The notes under the pieces: generated by a model
Told to the model about the DNA's origin: nothing
The model's input: only the letters and a program-made list of their open reading frames with translations
Database searches by the model: none
Position numbers and translations under genes: made by a program
Shown: piece by piece, positions 50,413-62,997 of the stretch
Layout of the letters: every line of letters starts with the position of its first letter
Position numbering within the stretch: the stretch's first letter is position 1
From: Chamaecrista fasciculata
Lineage: Eukaryota; Streptophyta; Magnoliopsida; Fabales; Fabaceae
Length of the DNA stretch: 64,000 bases
Reading direction: 5' to 3'
Assembly: GCA_003254925.1 (NCBI GenBank)
Contig: QANZ01047167.1
Span: 70,218-134,217 of the forward strand

Positions 50413-51726
50413 CACCATCAAGAAGAAAAGCAATGAATTTTGTATAGCTGTCTCTTTAATGACCAAGAAGCCTGTGGTGCCTACGCCCATCCTTTTACAA
50501 CCTGTCATTTCCAAATGCCAAATGCGATTTTAATCCATCGGGTATAATTTGGTTTAGATTGTTTTGGGCTTCTTCACCTCAATTTATACCCAATACCTTC
50601 AGAAGGAGACTTGCTTCATTCTCTCTGTCCATCCATGCCTTTTTGGTGGGAAGCTTGTAGCTCGAGGTTGGACTGGGACTGTAAATTTATGCCATGTCAT
50701 TGCTTGATTCAATCAATAAAAGGTGGTTATTATACATCTCTTGTTCTGATCTGCTTGATTAAAGCATACTGCATTTTCAAGATTGCTTTGACTGCTGGAA
50801 ATAACACCCAGAAAGCTGACTGGAGACTGGAAACTGGAGATAAGTCATGTCTTCATTTGAGAATACCTTGTTGGAACTTGGATATAAACTTTAAAGTATT
50901 TTATATGGCACTGTAGTCATGTAAATAGAGATATAAATATTAAAAAAAATTAGGGTCTTTTTGTAATTGGCTTTTTTAAAAAAAAAAAAATTGCTCAGAT
51001 CTGTTTCCTCAAATACTGATCATGAACATGAACCAACCCTCGGGACTAGGTTTCAAAACTCAACAATTAGTTAGAATCTGGAATGGAAGATGGAATTTGT
51101 CCCGAGGATAAGATTTGTTTCACAGTTGATTCATGTCCTCTGATATACTGATATCTTCACCTTGTCACTTTTGAACATAAGCAGAGCATTCAACCGCTGT
51201 GGCGAACTGCTGAACGTAAGGGCATCTATATGTGTTGGGGAAAAAAATAGGATGTAGCCCTCTCAGAGATGATTCTCATGGTAAATAACCCTAAAGTAGG
51301 GACTATAGGAATTGTCTTTTTGATAACGTCGCTTATTGATGCAGGGCCAACGCTAGAACAGGCCTTGTTCCCACAAGCCATGTGCTTATTCGTGCCATTA
51401 TTGCTAAAATTATTTCATTCAAAAGGAAATACCTTATTTCATTAAAGTAACTCAATAATTGTATATACACAACCGTCTTAATTCACAGGCCAAACAGAAG
51501 GAAATACAAACAAGGTGGAGGCAGGTGATGCTAAAGAAAGGACCACTTCCACGCAGCAAGAACTCGAGCAATTAACCTAAATGTAAAATGTGCGTGCTTG
51601 CAGTAACCTCGGAGTGTCGTGTGAAGATGCAAGAGAAATAAAATTCCTGCTTCCCAAAAATATCAATCAAAATGACCGAATGATTTAATGTCGGCATGGT
51701 TAAAAAGTGGAGTCAAAGTGACATCC
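50413..51726. other. Convergent spacer between kinase and PLC-X gene
   Basis: It holds the 3' UTRs of the kinase (+) and the first PLC-X gene (-). No other gene is recognised. Low-complexity A/T runs occur near 50940-50990. Confidence 0.5.
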
Positions 51727-54581
51727 TTATAACCATGCAAAGAAAGTCATGGTAGCCAATATTATCCCACACGACTGCAGAAGATTGGCCGGTTTGTCCA
51801 AGTCAGCAAAGTTTGATGGAGATTGGGGTGGTTGGTTTGTTCCGGTGGAAGCTTCTGCGGCCGGCGGAGGCGGAGAAATGGGTGGGACGTCGCATGTGCC
51901 AAAGGTAGCGTTTGCCTATTTAAATGTTGCAAATACAGTGTAAGTTGTAAAATAAATAATCACTTTACTAGTTTCATATTTCCACATTCCCCAATATGGG
52001 ATCAATTTTTGTAACCTGATTGTGTTAAAATCGTAAACCAAGTACAGAAAAGGTGGTAGGAAGTAAAACCTTGCAGTAGTTAATGTTGCCACACCCGCAA
52101 GCCAGATGACCATTGGCTTCATCAACCGCTTCTGGGGCTCCTCCGCCATCACTCCTCTTCATCAATAACAATCACCATTCACCATCATCATCAAAAAAAT
52201 ATGAACCAATTTCCCAAGCCGGGCTATACAAAATATAACACAATCAGCTGGACTTGTTCATCCCTTGGCAAGTGTACATACCTGGTAATAATCAACGGCG
52301 ATGAAATTTGGCCATCGTTTGTCAGCTGCATCAGAGCAAGTCTTCATCATGTTAAGTAATGGAGCTGAATTGTCTGCACAAGCCAGAGACCGATTGGGTG
52401 TAGAGTGAAAAAAGTTCTGGAGAACCAGGGACCTTGATTTTGTGTTCAATGGTGGTGACTCCGCACGATTTGAACAAGAACCTGCTACCATCCCTTCATC
52501 TCCATCTGAAATTCCCACACACAAACACAACTAGTCTCAAGCTCTGCCACAAAAAAAAATAAAAAAGTAACATAAAACATCTATCCCATTGTAATCCAAG
52601 ATTAAACTAACATTGATTCTCGACCACATATCTCCACTGGTAAGCAATGCCCTCGGAAGCTTCCTTGGCTGATTTGGAAGTGAAGACAACCAAGCGCTGG
52701 TTGTTCTTCACCATGTCATCGACAGTTGGCCAGTCACTACCATTCTTGGGCATCCGAGAAACTGGGAAATTGTACTTGCTCAGGCCAGAAGCTTGAAAGA
52801 TCTTAGTTAGGCCATTTGGGGAAGTAACGTAGTCCTCAATGAAGATGGTGACAATTTCTGAAGGATTTCCATCGAGAAATGATCGAATATCTCTGAGCAC
52901 ATTGACAGCAGGTTGCTGGGGGTAGAAAATGAGTAGACTTAGGATTGATTAGAGCCAGAGGAAGATGCTACACCGTTATGAAATTCACTTAAATAAGTTT
53001 TGTCCTTAAACAATGAATGAGCAGAGCCACGCACTTACGAATGCAGTGAAGTTGTAACATTTTCCTTGAGCCGAGTGACATAGCCAAATATCGTTTTCGA
53101 AGTCATACATATCTAACATAAGGCCTCGAACTCCATTCTGTAAAGCCAACAGAAAGGGGAAACCCAATAATATACGTCAGAAATATGTCGATTGGTAAAT
53201 AGTTTCATTCAAGTGAGTTTTACATCAGTCGTATTATATGCTAAGAAAAAATGGGTTCTGGTGATCATTAGTACATCGGTAGAGCAGAAAAAACATGAAA
53301 AAAGCTTTTCTTCTAATATGAAGATGCTTAAATGAATTATCCAAAAAGATTGATCATATTCTACTGTAAATGCTACTGATTCTTTAATCCCAATTACAAC
53401 CTGGAATCACGACTATACCTAAATAAATAAAGTAGTGAATAATTTAATAAAATCACATGATCCCCACTGTCCACTTTTTGTTTCATGAGAATCAGGTTAT
53501 GTTTCCCATTGTCCTTCCTTGATACCCAAATTTATAAAAGACAAAGGGGACGCGAGCATTATCTATAATAAAATAGTGATAATAATTTAAAATCCGTAGT
53601 GTAGAACCGATTTGATTAGTATGAACTGAATGCAATACAAACTGCAAACATTCAAAGTTTAAAATAACAATTAAAAACCCATCTTAGTTGGCGAATATGA
53701 TACTCCCAACTCGACAAAAATGGTTGAGGTCAATACGCAATCCCAGTCTTAGTCGTCGTTAATGACATGCTTTATTCCATTTAAAGTTGCACTGTAAGTT
53801 TTAAATCAACTTTAAGAAATAAAAAGGGGAGATAGGCTTTTTTGAAAAAACAAAAAAATAGCACATCGCACAAACCAGAGTCCATTCGTCAGAAATTTTC
53901 CTACCTAGGAATAGAGCAAAATATTTATCCTGGTTTAGGTCAGAGAAGGAAGAAATATAGCACGTACTTGGAGTTGAGTGGCGACGGTGTCTTCCTGGTT
54001 CATCGGCGCAATAAGGAAAGAACCAGTGGCTGATCTAGCGCCGGCGAGAGCGTAAGAGTTGTGAGTGGTAAGCCATGAATACCGGTTAAACGCGAGGCCT
54101 TTCACCTAAACGTGAAATTAAAATACCAGAAACAATGAAGAAACAATTTGACATAATGGGATTTACGGAGCTTAGAAATGTGGTAGACCTTAGAAGTGGG
54201 GCTAGTAGGCTGGATCCGAGAACATCTGGATCGGGTATTCCCATTCGCAGGGCATGTCTGGCAGCTGAGACCAGCATCGCATTTATTCTGTGAGCTACAA
54301 GTTTCTCCGATCTGATACCTCAGAACAAAAATAGAAATTGCCAATATTAAGGGGCACTAACATTAACTGTCATCAAATATATATATATATCTACAAAAAG
54401 GAATCGAAAGAAGATGACCTTGAGGCTGGAGGCACAAGTGACCAGACAAATTGCAATGAAAGTAGGAACCCAAACTAAGCTCTGCACCAAATGAAACATC
54501 GTGATGCGCATATTCACTACGAAAGAGAGGGAGCAAAAAAAAAAACAGAAAAAGATAAGAGGAATCACAACTTGCCTTCAT
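51727..54581 (-). CDS. Secreted PI-PLC X-domain protein, probably GPI-anchored (At5g67130 type), copy 1
   Basis: Nine coding exons join in frame: 54581-54576, 54481-54419, 54311-54189, 54105-53968, 53137-53039, 52915-52612, 52505-52282, 52156-52070 and 51915-51727, about 410 residues. The first coding exon is only ATG-AAG, spliced by a GC-AG intron to a signal peptide ([19 protein letters not shown]). Then comes a cysteine module ([19 protein letters not shown]). The X domain has [12 protein letters not shown] (His79) and [12 protein letters not shown]...WLCHS (His131), the two catalytic histidines of the fold, and IFIEDYV. There is no Y or C2 domain, unlike classical plant PI-PLC. The tail is Pro/Ser-rich and ends in a hydrophobic stretch ([13 protein letters not shown]), as expected for a GPI signal. 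Substrate unknown. It is a tandem paralogue of the next gene. Confidence 0.93.
54482..54575 (-). other. GC-AG first intron of PLC-X copy 1
   Basis: The intron reads GCAAGTT... to GTGCAG on the minus strand. Reading through it from the same ATG gives a frame whose next splice phase does not fit exon 3. Removing it gives an in-frame signal peptide. Confidence 0.8.
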
Positions 54582-56651
54582 TTGATGGCTAATAGCTAGC
54601 TATAGAGTGATGAGGGAGAAATAGCTGTGCTCTTTCTCTCTCTCTGTGCTCTGTGAGGCTTTTTATTTTTGCAGAGACAACAGAGCGTATAAGATGAAAG
54701 AGTGAGTGAAAAAAGAGATAGATTTGGTGAGAAAGGGACGGAAGGTGGGTAACGAAACGCGCAACATCAATTCATCATCGCCCATTCGGTTCGGTGCATC
54801 ACCTTTTGTCATCTACCCTCTCATATACACCATGAAAGTACCAAATATTTTATTTTTCTTTAAAGAATTTCAAAGAAAAACCAGAAAACTGATTCGTCAT
54901 AATCGTTTTAAATATTTATTCATCAATAGCCGTCCTTCTGTCGGTAAATTTTTTAAAAAACATTCAGTCACAATCTTGAGTTTTTTTATTGCCGAAAAAC
55001 TGGATTAATCTAAATCTATCAATAAAGGAATAGTTTTAGCAAATGCAAGAGATATTACAGGAACGCTGTCTTGAAAGATAAGTCTTTTCTATTTCTCAAG
55101 GAAGTCAATTTCTTTTTTCCAAAAAAAAAACAAGATGATAAAATTATAAAAATAAAAAAGGATAAATATTAAAATTTATATATAAAAAAAGTTCACGCCT
55201 CTTATATTTTTCTCTTTCTAAAATTAACATGGTTCACTTTCTAAAAAATAGAAAATGCTTATAAAAAGATGTGGTGCTTAAAGTCAATACAATATGAAAC
55301 CAAACGTCAATAACGAGTGATTCGGCCACTTCATATGCTTGGTGTATAAGGAATGTAACTGCTCTAATTTGAAAAACTTATAGTCGCACAAGTTTTCAAA
55401 ATTTAGAAGTGCTAACTCGACATAAAATGTCGCTGTCCATGTTTGTGTTAAGAGGAAGATTACGCACTTCCAAAATTTAACAATACAAAGTAAAGTACAC
55501 TTGTTAATGTGCCCCATTTTGTGATTAATCTAGACACGGGGAAAACTTCAACTTACGTTTTCCGATACAGATCAGACTCCTGATTAATCAAATGAACAGG
55601 AATATATACCACGTATGTTTGTTAATGCAAGGATAAGTAATACACGTGTAAAATTGAAGATTATTAATATATTTATAAACTCACTTTCACACTGTCTAAA
55701 TAAACAATATATTGAATTCGATAAACGATAGATTTATAATATTATCATAGAAAGATGTGCATTTGGAGTGGCTTTTTAAATAATGATTGAGTAATCGAGA
55801 AAATGAGTGCCTGTTATCTTTCACCAATTTTGAATTGACGTGTTACACACATAATCATATAATAGTTGTACTTGTATACGATACTTCATCCTTCAGGAAT
55901 ATTATATATGGTACGTATGTGTTAACAAGCTGTTAAGTTTGAACAAAATAGTTATGATCTAGTTATAATTAATTAAAAGTTTATCAAATATATCTATACA
56001 CATTTGGTAAATTTGAATGAAGTGAATAAATCTTTAAGTTGTTAGGTAACTAACTACAACTAGTTATATTAAACGAAGTATTTGAGAACCGTTTGGTGAT
56101 TAAATCAAGCCATAAAGATATTCTCATTATTTTAAATATTTATTGAGTTCTATGTCTACCTAAATATTTTGGATTCTCACTTCTTGACTTTATCACTCAT
56201 TTGAAGAGGTGATTAAGTATTAACCTAATGTCTCTTTGTTGGTTGTTGTATCCATTAGTGAGTTTTATTTAACACCTAATACCTCTGACATTCTAGTCTC
56301 TTCCTTTTTTTTTGTCAACTTGTGATGCTAACAGCAATATAATATCACTCATAGGTCTGATGTTGACTATATTCTATCTCATATACGAGATGAGCCATCC
56401 CTATCGAGAATAAATACATATAAATGAGATGAGTGATGAGTCATACCCTGGTTCTGTTTAATTTGTTTACCCAGAAAGTTGGGCCAGGAAACTGAGCCCA
56501 AATAATTCTATACATTATTAAAAACAACAGCATTACACACCAGAAATGGGGAATGTGTATTCATTAGTACAGAAAGAGAAGCCAAAACAAAATTATAGTT
56601 GAAAACAGTGAAGTGGTAGCCTAAAATGATGGAGATGAATTGTTATATATT
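54582..56651. other. Spacer between the tandem PLC-X genes
   Basis: It contains the promoter of copy 1 (a CT-rich tract, TTTCTCTCTCTCTG, near 54630-54645) and the 3' flank of copy 2. The middle is AT-rich without recognisable genes or repeats. Confidence 0.5.
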
Positions 56652-58724
56652 TTAAAAGAATGAAGATGTAAGGGCGAAAATGAGAGGAACCGATTGGAGG
56701 AGTTTGGGTGGTACGATGAATTGGGAATGAGAGGACTGGTTTCCTCCGCCACCCGTGGTGGCAGCAGCAGCCGGTGGAGGTGGAGACATAGGAGGCACAT
56801 CACACGTCCCAAATGTAGAGTTTGCCTGCTCATATATACACACAAATCTTTATATGTCAGATATATAATAATACATTAAATATTAGTTGTAGTAGTCTTT
56901 AATTTGTAAAGGTAGGTAAGGTGTATAGAAACAAAACCCTGCAATAGGCAATGTTGTCACAGCCGCAAGTGGCATGACCATTTGCTTCGTCCACAGCTTC
57001 TGAGACTCCTCCCCAGTCACTCCTCTTCATTTGTAATGTAAGCATATCAGTGGATCAATCATCAATCATCAAAATAATAAATTTACATACTATTATATAT
57101 ATATACCTGGTAAAAATCAACAGCAATGAAATTTGGCCAACGATTCCCAGATGCGTTATGGCAAGTATTCATCATGCTAATTAAAGGAGCTGAGTTATTA
57201 GCGCAAGATACATTAATGCGAGGGTCGTTGGGGAAATAGTTCATCAGAACCAGCGCCTTTGATTTGGTGTCCATCGCCGACGATTCTGCACGGTTTGTAC
57301 AAGTTTTATTCATTCCTTCATCCCCATCTGAAATGGATCATATATATGAGATTGTGATGGAACATAATTATTGTTGTGAATTAATCCAATTAATAAGACT
57401 AACTGACATTCGTTTTCGACGAGGTAGTTCCACTGATAAGCGATTCCCTCAGAGGATTGCTTGGATGCGTTGGAGGTGAAAACAACGAGACGCTGATTTT
57501 TTGCAACCATGTCATCCACAGTGGGCCATTCAGCACCATTTGTGGGCATCCGAGAGAGAGGAAACCAGTACTTGGACAGCCCAGAAGCGTTGAACAACTT
57601 GGTGAGGCCGTTGCTTGATTTCACGTAGTCTTCTATGAATATCGTTACTATTTCTGATGGATTTGATGCCAAAAATGATTCAATCTCTCTAAGCACGTTC
57701 ATCGCAGGTTGCTGCCCAACGTAACCATTCATTATACTAAAATATACTATACTACTCAAACCCAAACCAAAAAACATTTTTTATATATATGCCACTTACA
57801 AACGCAGTGAAGCCGTAGCATTGACCTCCGAAGGAATGACACAACCAAATGTCGTTTTGGAAGTCATACATATCTAACATAAGCCCTCGAACGCCGTTCT
57901 GTACAAATGTCACAGAACGAAGGAGATACATATATATATTTAGCATAAAAATTGTCTCCTCTTTTCAAATTCCCCCATATAAATAATGTCTCATATAAGA
58001 AAGGAGGAAAAATGTATACATTGAGTTGAGTGGTAACGTTGTCTTCCTGATTGGTGGGGGATATGAGGATGGATCCGGTGGCCGATGACGAGTTGTAGCG
58101 AGCGTAAGAGTTGTGCGTCGTTACCCATGAATACCGATTAAACGCCAAACCTTTCACCTAATTAATTATCATACATACAAATACAACAACAAATTAATTA
58201 ATTAATTTAGAATCTATATATATGTAATGTATTTGCAGATGTGAAATTAATAATAATAGGAATCTGAAAGCAGAATCTAACTTTAGAAGTGGGGTTGGTG
58301 GGGCGGATCTGAGTGCATCTGGGTCGGGTATTCCCATTTGCTGCGCAAGTTTGACAGAGAAGACCCGACCCGCATTGGTTCTTCGACCCGCATGTTTCTC
58401 CGAGCTGTTCCACCAAAAACACATATCAAATTAATTAAATCATAATTCAAACCCAATTTTTTACTCATCATCATCATCATCACAAAACATGCAAAATTAT
58501 CAAAATATCAACACCTTTTCACTGCAGCAGCTGCTCACGAGACAAATAGCCACCACCACAACCACTTGAACTTGTAAATTTCCAACCCAACCCAATGACC
58601 CCTGCAAAATGTACATATATATATGAGAACCTTCTTCGCTTATCATTCATTCATTTCAAACGGGAAAAAATTAAACAAGAGCTAATATGCCATGAAATAG
58701 CTGTAATTAATAACTTGCCTTCAT
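56652..58724 (-). CDS. Secreted PI-PLC X-domain protein, probably GPI-anchored (At5g67130 type), copy 2
   Basis: It has the same nine-exon plan as copy 1: 58724-58719, 58601-58515, 58404-58282, 58157-58020, 57898-57800, 57711-57408, 57327-57107, 57024-56938 and 56825-56652, about 412 residues. Again ATG-AAG alone forms the first coding exon, and a GC-AG intron leads to a signal peptide ([17 protein letters not shown]). The cysteine module ([19 protein letters not shown]) and the catalytic histidines ([12 protein letters not shown], His87; WLCHS, His139) are intact. The C-terminus is Pro/Ala/Gly-rich and ends in a hydrophobic segment ([13 protein letters not shown]) that fits a GPI signal. Exon sizes equal those of copy 1 except exon 7 (one codon shorter), exon 9 and the signal-peptide exon. 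The pair arose by tandem duplication and has diverged well. Confidence 0.93.
58602..58718 (-). other. GC-AG first intron of PLC-X copy 2
   Basis: ATGAAG is followed by GCAAGTTATTAATTAC and the intron ends TTTTGCAG. Unspliced reading meets TAA four codons after the start, so the intron must be removed for a full-length protein. Confidence 0.85.
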
Positions 58725-59412
58725 TTTTGGTCTAGCCCTGTTCGATGTTCAGACATACGAATTTCCAGATTATTCAGAATCTGGAAAGGCTTTTTGTGTG
58801 AAGGCTCTTTGCAGATAACAGAGCGGATGGGAAAACGAGGGCTAATTTGAGAAACCTTCATTGTATGAAGAATTCAAAATGATATAAATCGTTTCGTCGT
58901 CGTTTACTTTTCTTATTTTACCTTTCTCTTATTTGGTCATATACCAAATTCCTTTTACCAACACAAAAGAAACCAGGTATGAGTTGGAGAGCGAAACAAT
59001 TGATTAATTCAGCCTGGCCTAATTTAGAATAAAATTAATTAACTGAAATGTTTTTTTAGCAAAAGGTTTTTGCAGTGTAGGAATTTGACAACAGATTGAC
59101 CAGCATGCTCCATTATATTTCCCATTACAAAATATAAAAAATTGAACTTTCACTCTCACAATACTAATTAATGATGCAATGATTATGATGTTTTTACGCA
59201 TATGGATCAGCTAAAGTTAGGATAGGTTGATTTCCCTCCCTTCTTCGCTTATCGGCTGTTTAATTGGTTGATTGGTTCTCACATTTTCTTTTCGCAGAGT
59301 TCATACTTCATATACTCGTATTTAATTATCATCGCCGGTCAATCAAAGAAACCAATGGCCTTCTGTTTCTAGAAGTGGTTGCCAATCTCAAATATGCATT
59401 TCAATTTCAAGC
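58725..59412. other. Promoter of PLC-X copy 2 and flank of the LINE copy
   Basis: No gene is recognised. The leader of copy 2 lies immediately right of 58724. The far end abuts the poly(T) start of the retrocopy at 59413. Confidence 0.5.
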
Positions 59413-60930
59413 TTTTTTTTTTTTTTTNAAAATCTCATCAGGCCCCATATCTATATCCAGTCTTCTATCAGTGGCTACCTTTGGACTTTTTGGGCCTGGC
59501 ATTTTTGGTGATAGGGAGTCCAATATAATTACTGGTTCAGCTAGCCCAATGTCCTCTTTTTCCAAGTCCAAATCTCGGATTGACAAAGGGCCCAAACCCG
59601 GCCTAACCCGCCTTTCCTTGAGGTCAATCCTCGTAATTCCTTCAGCTGGCCCATCACTATGCCTCCTTCCAGCCCTTCTGTCTGTAGCTATCTCATCCGC
59701 TTTTTCCTTCCCTTTTTCATACTTCGTACCCTTCAGCACGTGTCCCTGCTCTCCCGTCACTTCATTCCGACCAGCATCAGACCTTTTGACAGGACTCTTT
59801 GTACCACTGGCTTCAGAAAAGCTAGCCGCCACTTTCTGCGTAGCCTCCCATCCTTCCCTCTCAGTTGCAGTCTTTTCGTCTCGTCCGAGATTTCTTCTCT
59901 CTCCCTTCACCAACTCTCTTACGCTTCCTTCTCTATTCTCAGCAGTCGGCGCGTGAGTTGCACTCATCCCTTCAGCCCTTGTATCCATTCCTGCGGTGAC
60001 ATCTGTAATATGCTTCAAAGGCGCCACCCCTAGCCCGGGGCCAAAGCGTGGCCTTTTGGGATCCCATAGCGCCATTTTCATTTCCATTTTGCAATCCTTC
60101 TTGCAGTGTCCCAGCCTCCCACAGTTGTAACAGAAGTCCTGTAACTTTTCATAGTGGATCCATATCCACGTTGTGGCCATGTTTTTCCTCGGCACCCAAA
60201 AACCGGTGACCAGTGGCTTTTTGATGTTTACTAACACTTTTGCTCTTAAAAAGCCACGAGCGATTTTGTTTCCGAACAAAGGGTCTTCGACCTCGACTAT
60301 CTCTCCTACCTTCTCCGCTATTCTCCGGGCATTTGCCAGTGACATTCCCTCCAAAGGCACCCCGTGCATCTGGATCCAGAAAGGGCTATAACTATAATCC
60401 ACTTCATGTATGGAAAACTCAGGAACCCACCTATGTAGGCACAGTAGGCTCCCCATCACATTCCATGGAGCGTCTTCCATGATTCTTCTCGGTGTAACTG
60501 CCTCCGAGAAGTTGAACAAGTAAGTGTTCTTGTTCAAGTCTATGATATGTAACCCCTTTGGATGTCCCCAACTCTTCGTGATCATCTCACGTACTACCTT
60601 TCGGTTCAATGGCTTCTCTGAAATGATTCTTCCTACCAGTGCGTGCTTTGCCACCTCAATCGTCTTCCTGTCGTCCTTCTCAAGCTCAATGGTTGCTCCC
60701 TCGTTTCCAATCTCCATGTCTTCCTCTTGCGTCTCTTCATCAACCATGTCAGAGTAATCTTCCTCCATATTTTGCTGCTCTGCACCTGAGGTCCTCTTGA
60801 TAGATAATGAGGGCGATTTCTTCTCTCCACTCCCTAGGAGGGGGGAAAGTACCACTGAAAGAGTACCGGACAATCTCTCACGACGGGGAGAGGATAGCTC
60901 TTCCTAGAGAAGAGAGGAAAAAAACTCCTA
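59413..60930 (-). mobile_element. LINE ORF1 copy (DUF4283 and CCHC knuckle) ending in poly(A) inside the frame
   Basis: A minus-strand frame starts with an ATG at 60873 and runs about 485 codons without a stop until it hits a T-tract (59413-59427, then an N). An acidic N-terminus (about residues 38-60) precedes a DUF4283 domain (ALVGRIISEKPLNRKVVREM, about 88-107; WVPEFSIHEVDYSYSPFWIQ; GVPLEGMSLANARRIAEKVG). Next is a zf-CCHC_4 knuckle (CYNCGRLGHCKKDC), then a long charged tail. This is the ORF1-type protein of plant L1-like LINEs or a relative. The sequence left of the T-tract is host-like and does not continue the protein, so the copy lacks the ORF1 end and all of ORF2. Confidence 0.85.
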
Positions 60931-62059
60931 TCTAAGGTAGAAAATAGAAATGAATTATAGAATATAGTTGAAATTTCCAAAATCCGTCTATTCTTTTATT
61001 TGGGAAAGCAGACCTAGTTGTTGTTTTTTTTTGTTTGGGCCTGTGATTAACTACGCCAACAATTTCGGCCAAACAAAAAACTACGCCAACAATTGTGAGC
61101 ACAAATGACAAAACATTATTTTGTTTATTTGATAATGAAACCTTTGAAAACAAAGACATTCCGTTGTGGGCTACACTGAATTGTTTTGGAGGACCCAGCC
61201 CATCTTGATTCAGTCATACTTGTATGGTCCAATATAACAGTGCTTAGCGAGCCACTAGAATGTGCTATTCGCAATTTTGGTCATAAATTTTCTGCAAATT
61301 CATATTCAGACACACTATAACCTTTAAAACTCAAGAGGATGTTCTTATTCATAAAGAATTATTCATTTATCAAGTCAATCTTTTACCTTCACCAATTACA
61401 TTGGAGAATATAAAATTCAAATAAAACTTAAAATATGGCATTTTAAAAAACAAAACCCCTGAAAATTAGTCTTGTATGTAGGAAACTATGATTATTCATA
61501 TATGTAGTTGTTTATAATATAGAACACTTCTTTAATACAAGAGGATGTCTGACTTGAAATATAGATAAAGCACACCCAAAATCATTAATATAGAAAAAAT
61601 ATGTTTTACTGGCAAAACTTTATGCCGCTGTTCAAAAGTGTATGAGGTGGGATTAAGAAAATAACCTGACCATAACTTGATTGAGTTGATGATGGGTTGT
61701 GACGTAAGAATAGTATTGCCCAAGAGAAAATAAAAAATTAGAACATTGGAATGACCCTGATTACATGAATGACCCTGATTCCTCCAACGATAAGGACAAC
61801 ACTCGAGAATGAATCCTCAAGAGTTTCATTTTGTGTATTTCTTGTGCATTTTTTCTCAATCTTGGCCATTAACTTCATCAATGGTTCGCAACCTGTATTG
61901 AACAATGCACTTGAACAATTTTAATCAATAAAAAAACTGCATTTCAAAGCTTATATTTCTTTTACTGGAGTGTATTCCAAAGATTCCCAAAATGAGGGAA
62001 AGTTGAAGTTATGCTTCAATTGAACTCCCATAATTAGGGATGAGTGGATGACAAGAATA
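60931..62059. other. AT-rich spacer without recognisable gene
   Basis: I see no coding region. A small local repeat, TGACCCTGATT, occurs twice at about 61752 and 61770. Confidence 0.5.
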
Positions 62060-62690
62060 TCTAATAATTTTGTTATTGTCTTTATCCTATTTGTTTATTA
62101 TATCTAATATTCGTAATTTATTTATATCTAATAAATTAATATTTGTATAAGTTTATTTGATATTTGATATTCGACTGATACTCGAAATATCCAAAAAAAA
62201 AAATTATGGATGAGTAAAATATTTTATTTTATAAATTGAATATATTGAGTACCCAATATTTAGTATCTATTGGCTAAAATAAATAAACAAAATTATTATT
62301 GATTTATATTTTAAATTTGTTTTTCAAAATAAAATAATTAAATATAAAATAAGTATAAAAAATTAAATAAAAAATATAAATATAATTAATTAAATTTAAA
62401 TAATTATATATAAAATATTAAAATGGATGTAAAATATAAAAATTAAATAAATAATAGGCTATTGAATATTGGGTAACCTAATTATCCGTTCATTTTAGAC
62501 GAATATAAAGTATCTGAGAGCCATATCTGTATCCATTCAATATTCACAAAATATTTACTTTTTATTATTTGTTCCCTATTAGACATCTTATATCCAACAA
62601 ATATCAAATAATTTTTATATCTGACAAATACCAAATAATTTTTTCAAATGAATATAGATAGATTACTCTAATCATCTTAAAAGATTATCA
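62060..62690. repeat. Interspersed repeat, copy 2 (relative of 10158-10560)
   Basis: The core 62285-62545 aligns in the same orientation with 10198-10460: the AT-rich block is followed by ATTATCCGTTCATTTTAGACGA and TCCATTCAATATTC. This copy is more decayed; many TATCCG words have become TATCTG or TATCTA. The limits are approximate. Confidence 0.75.
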
Positions 62691-62997
62691 TCCTTATCCA
62701 TAACTCAATAAGACTTTGAAACACATTTTTTTATTAATTAAAACTGCACACTTGCATTGTTTAGTACACATGGCACTCTAGAAAACCAATGATGAGATTA
62801 ATGGCCAGGATTGAGAAAAATGCACAAGAAAGGCACGAAATATAACTCTCGGGGATTCCTTCCACAACACTCTTCTATGGACAGTAGAGGATCATCTTCC
62901 CTCCTCTTTGGTTTCTTTTTGCTATTTATAAGTTTTTATTTTTCGATAAATTTGCTATTTATAAGGTTCTATTGGGTTTGGGGTGTTTACTCATTTC
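62691..62997. other. AT-rich spacer before the right-edge LINE
   Basis: No gene or repeat is recognised. The T-tract that marks the LINE poly(A) end starts at 62998. Confidence 0.5.

Noticed and set aside
54363..54581. 72-codon frame starting MKASCDSS at the PLC-X copy 1 start
   Set aside because: It reads through a GC-AG intron, and its frame does not fit the next splice phase. The spliced form gives a signal peptide matching copy 2.
59264..59956. 230-codon plus-strand frame opposite the LINE ORF1 copy
   Set aside because: It crosses the T-tract and the N and is the complement of the ORF1-like gene.
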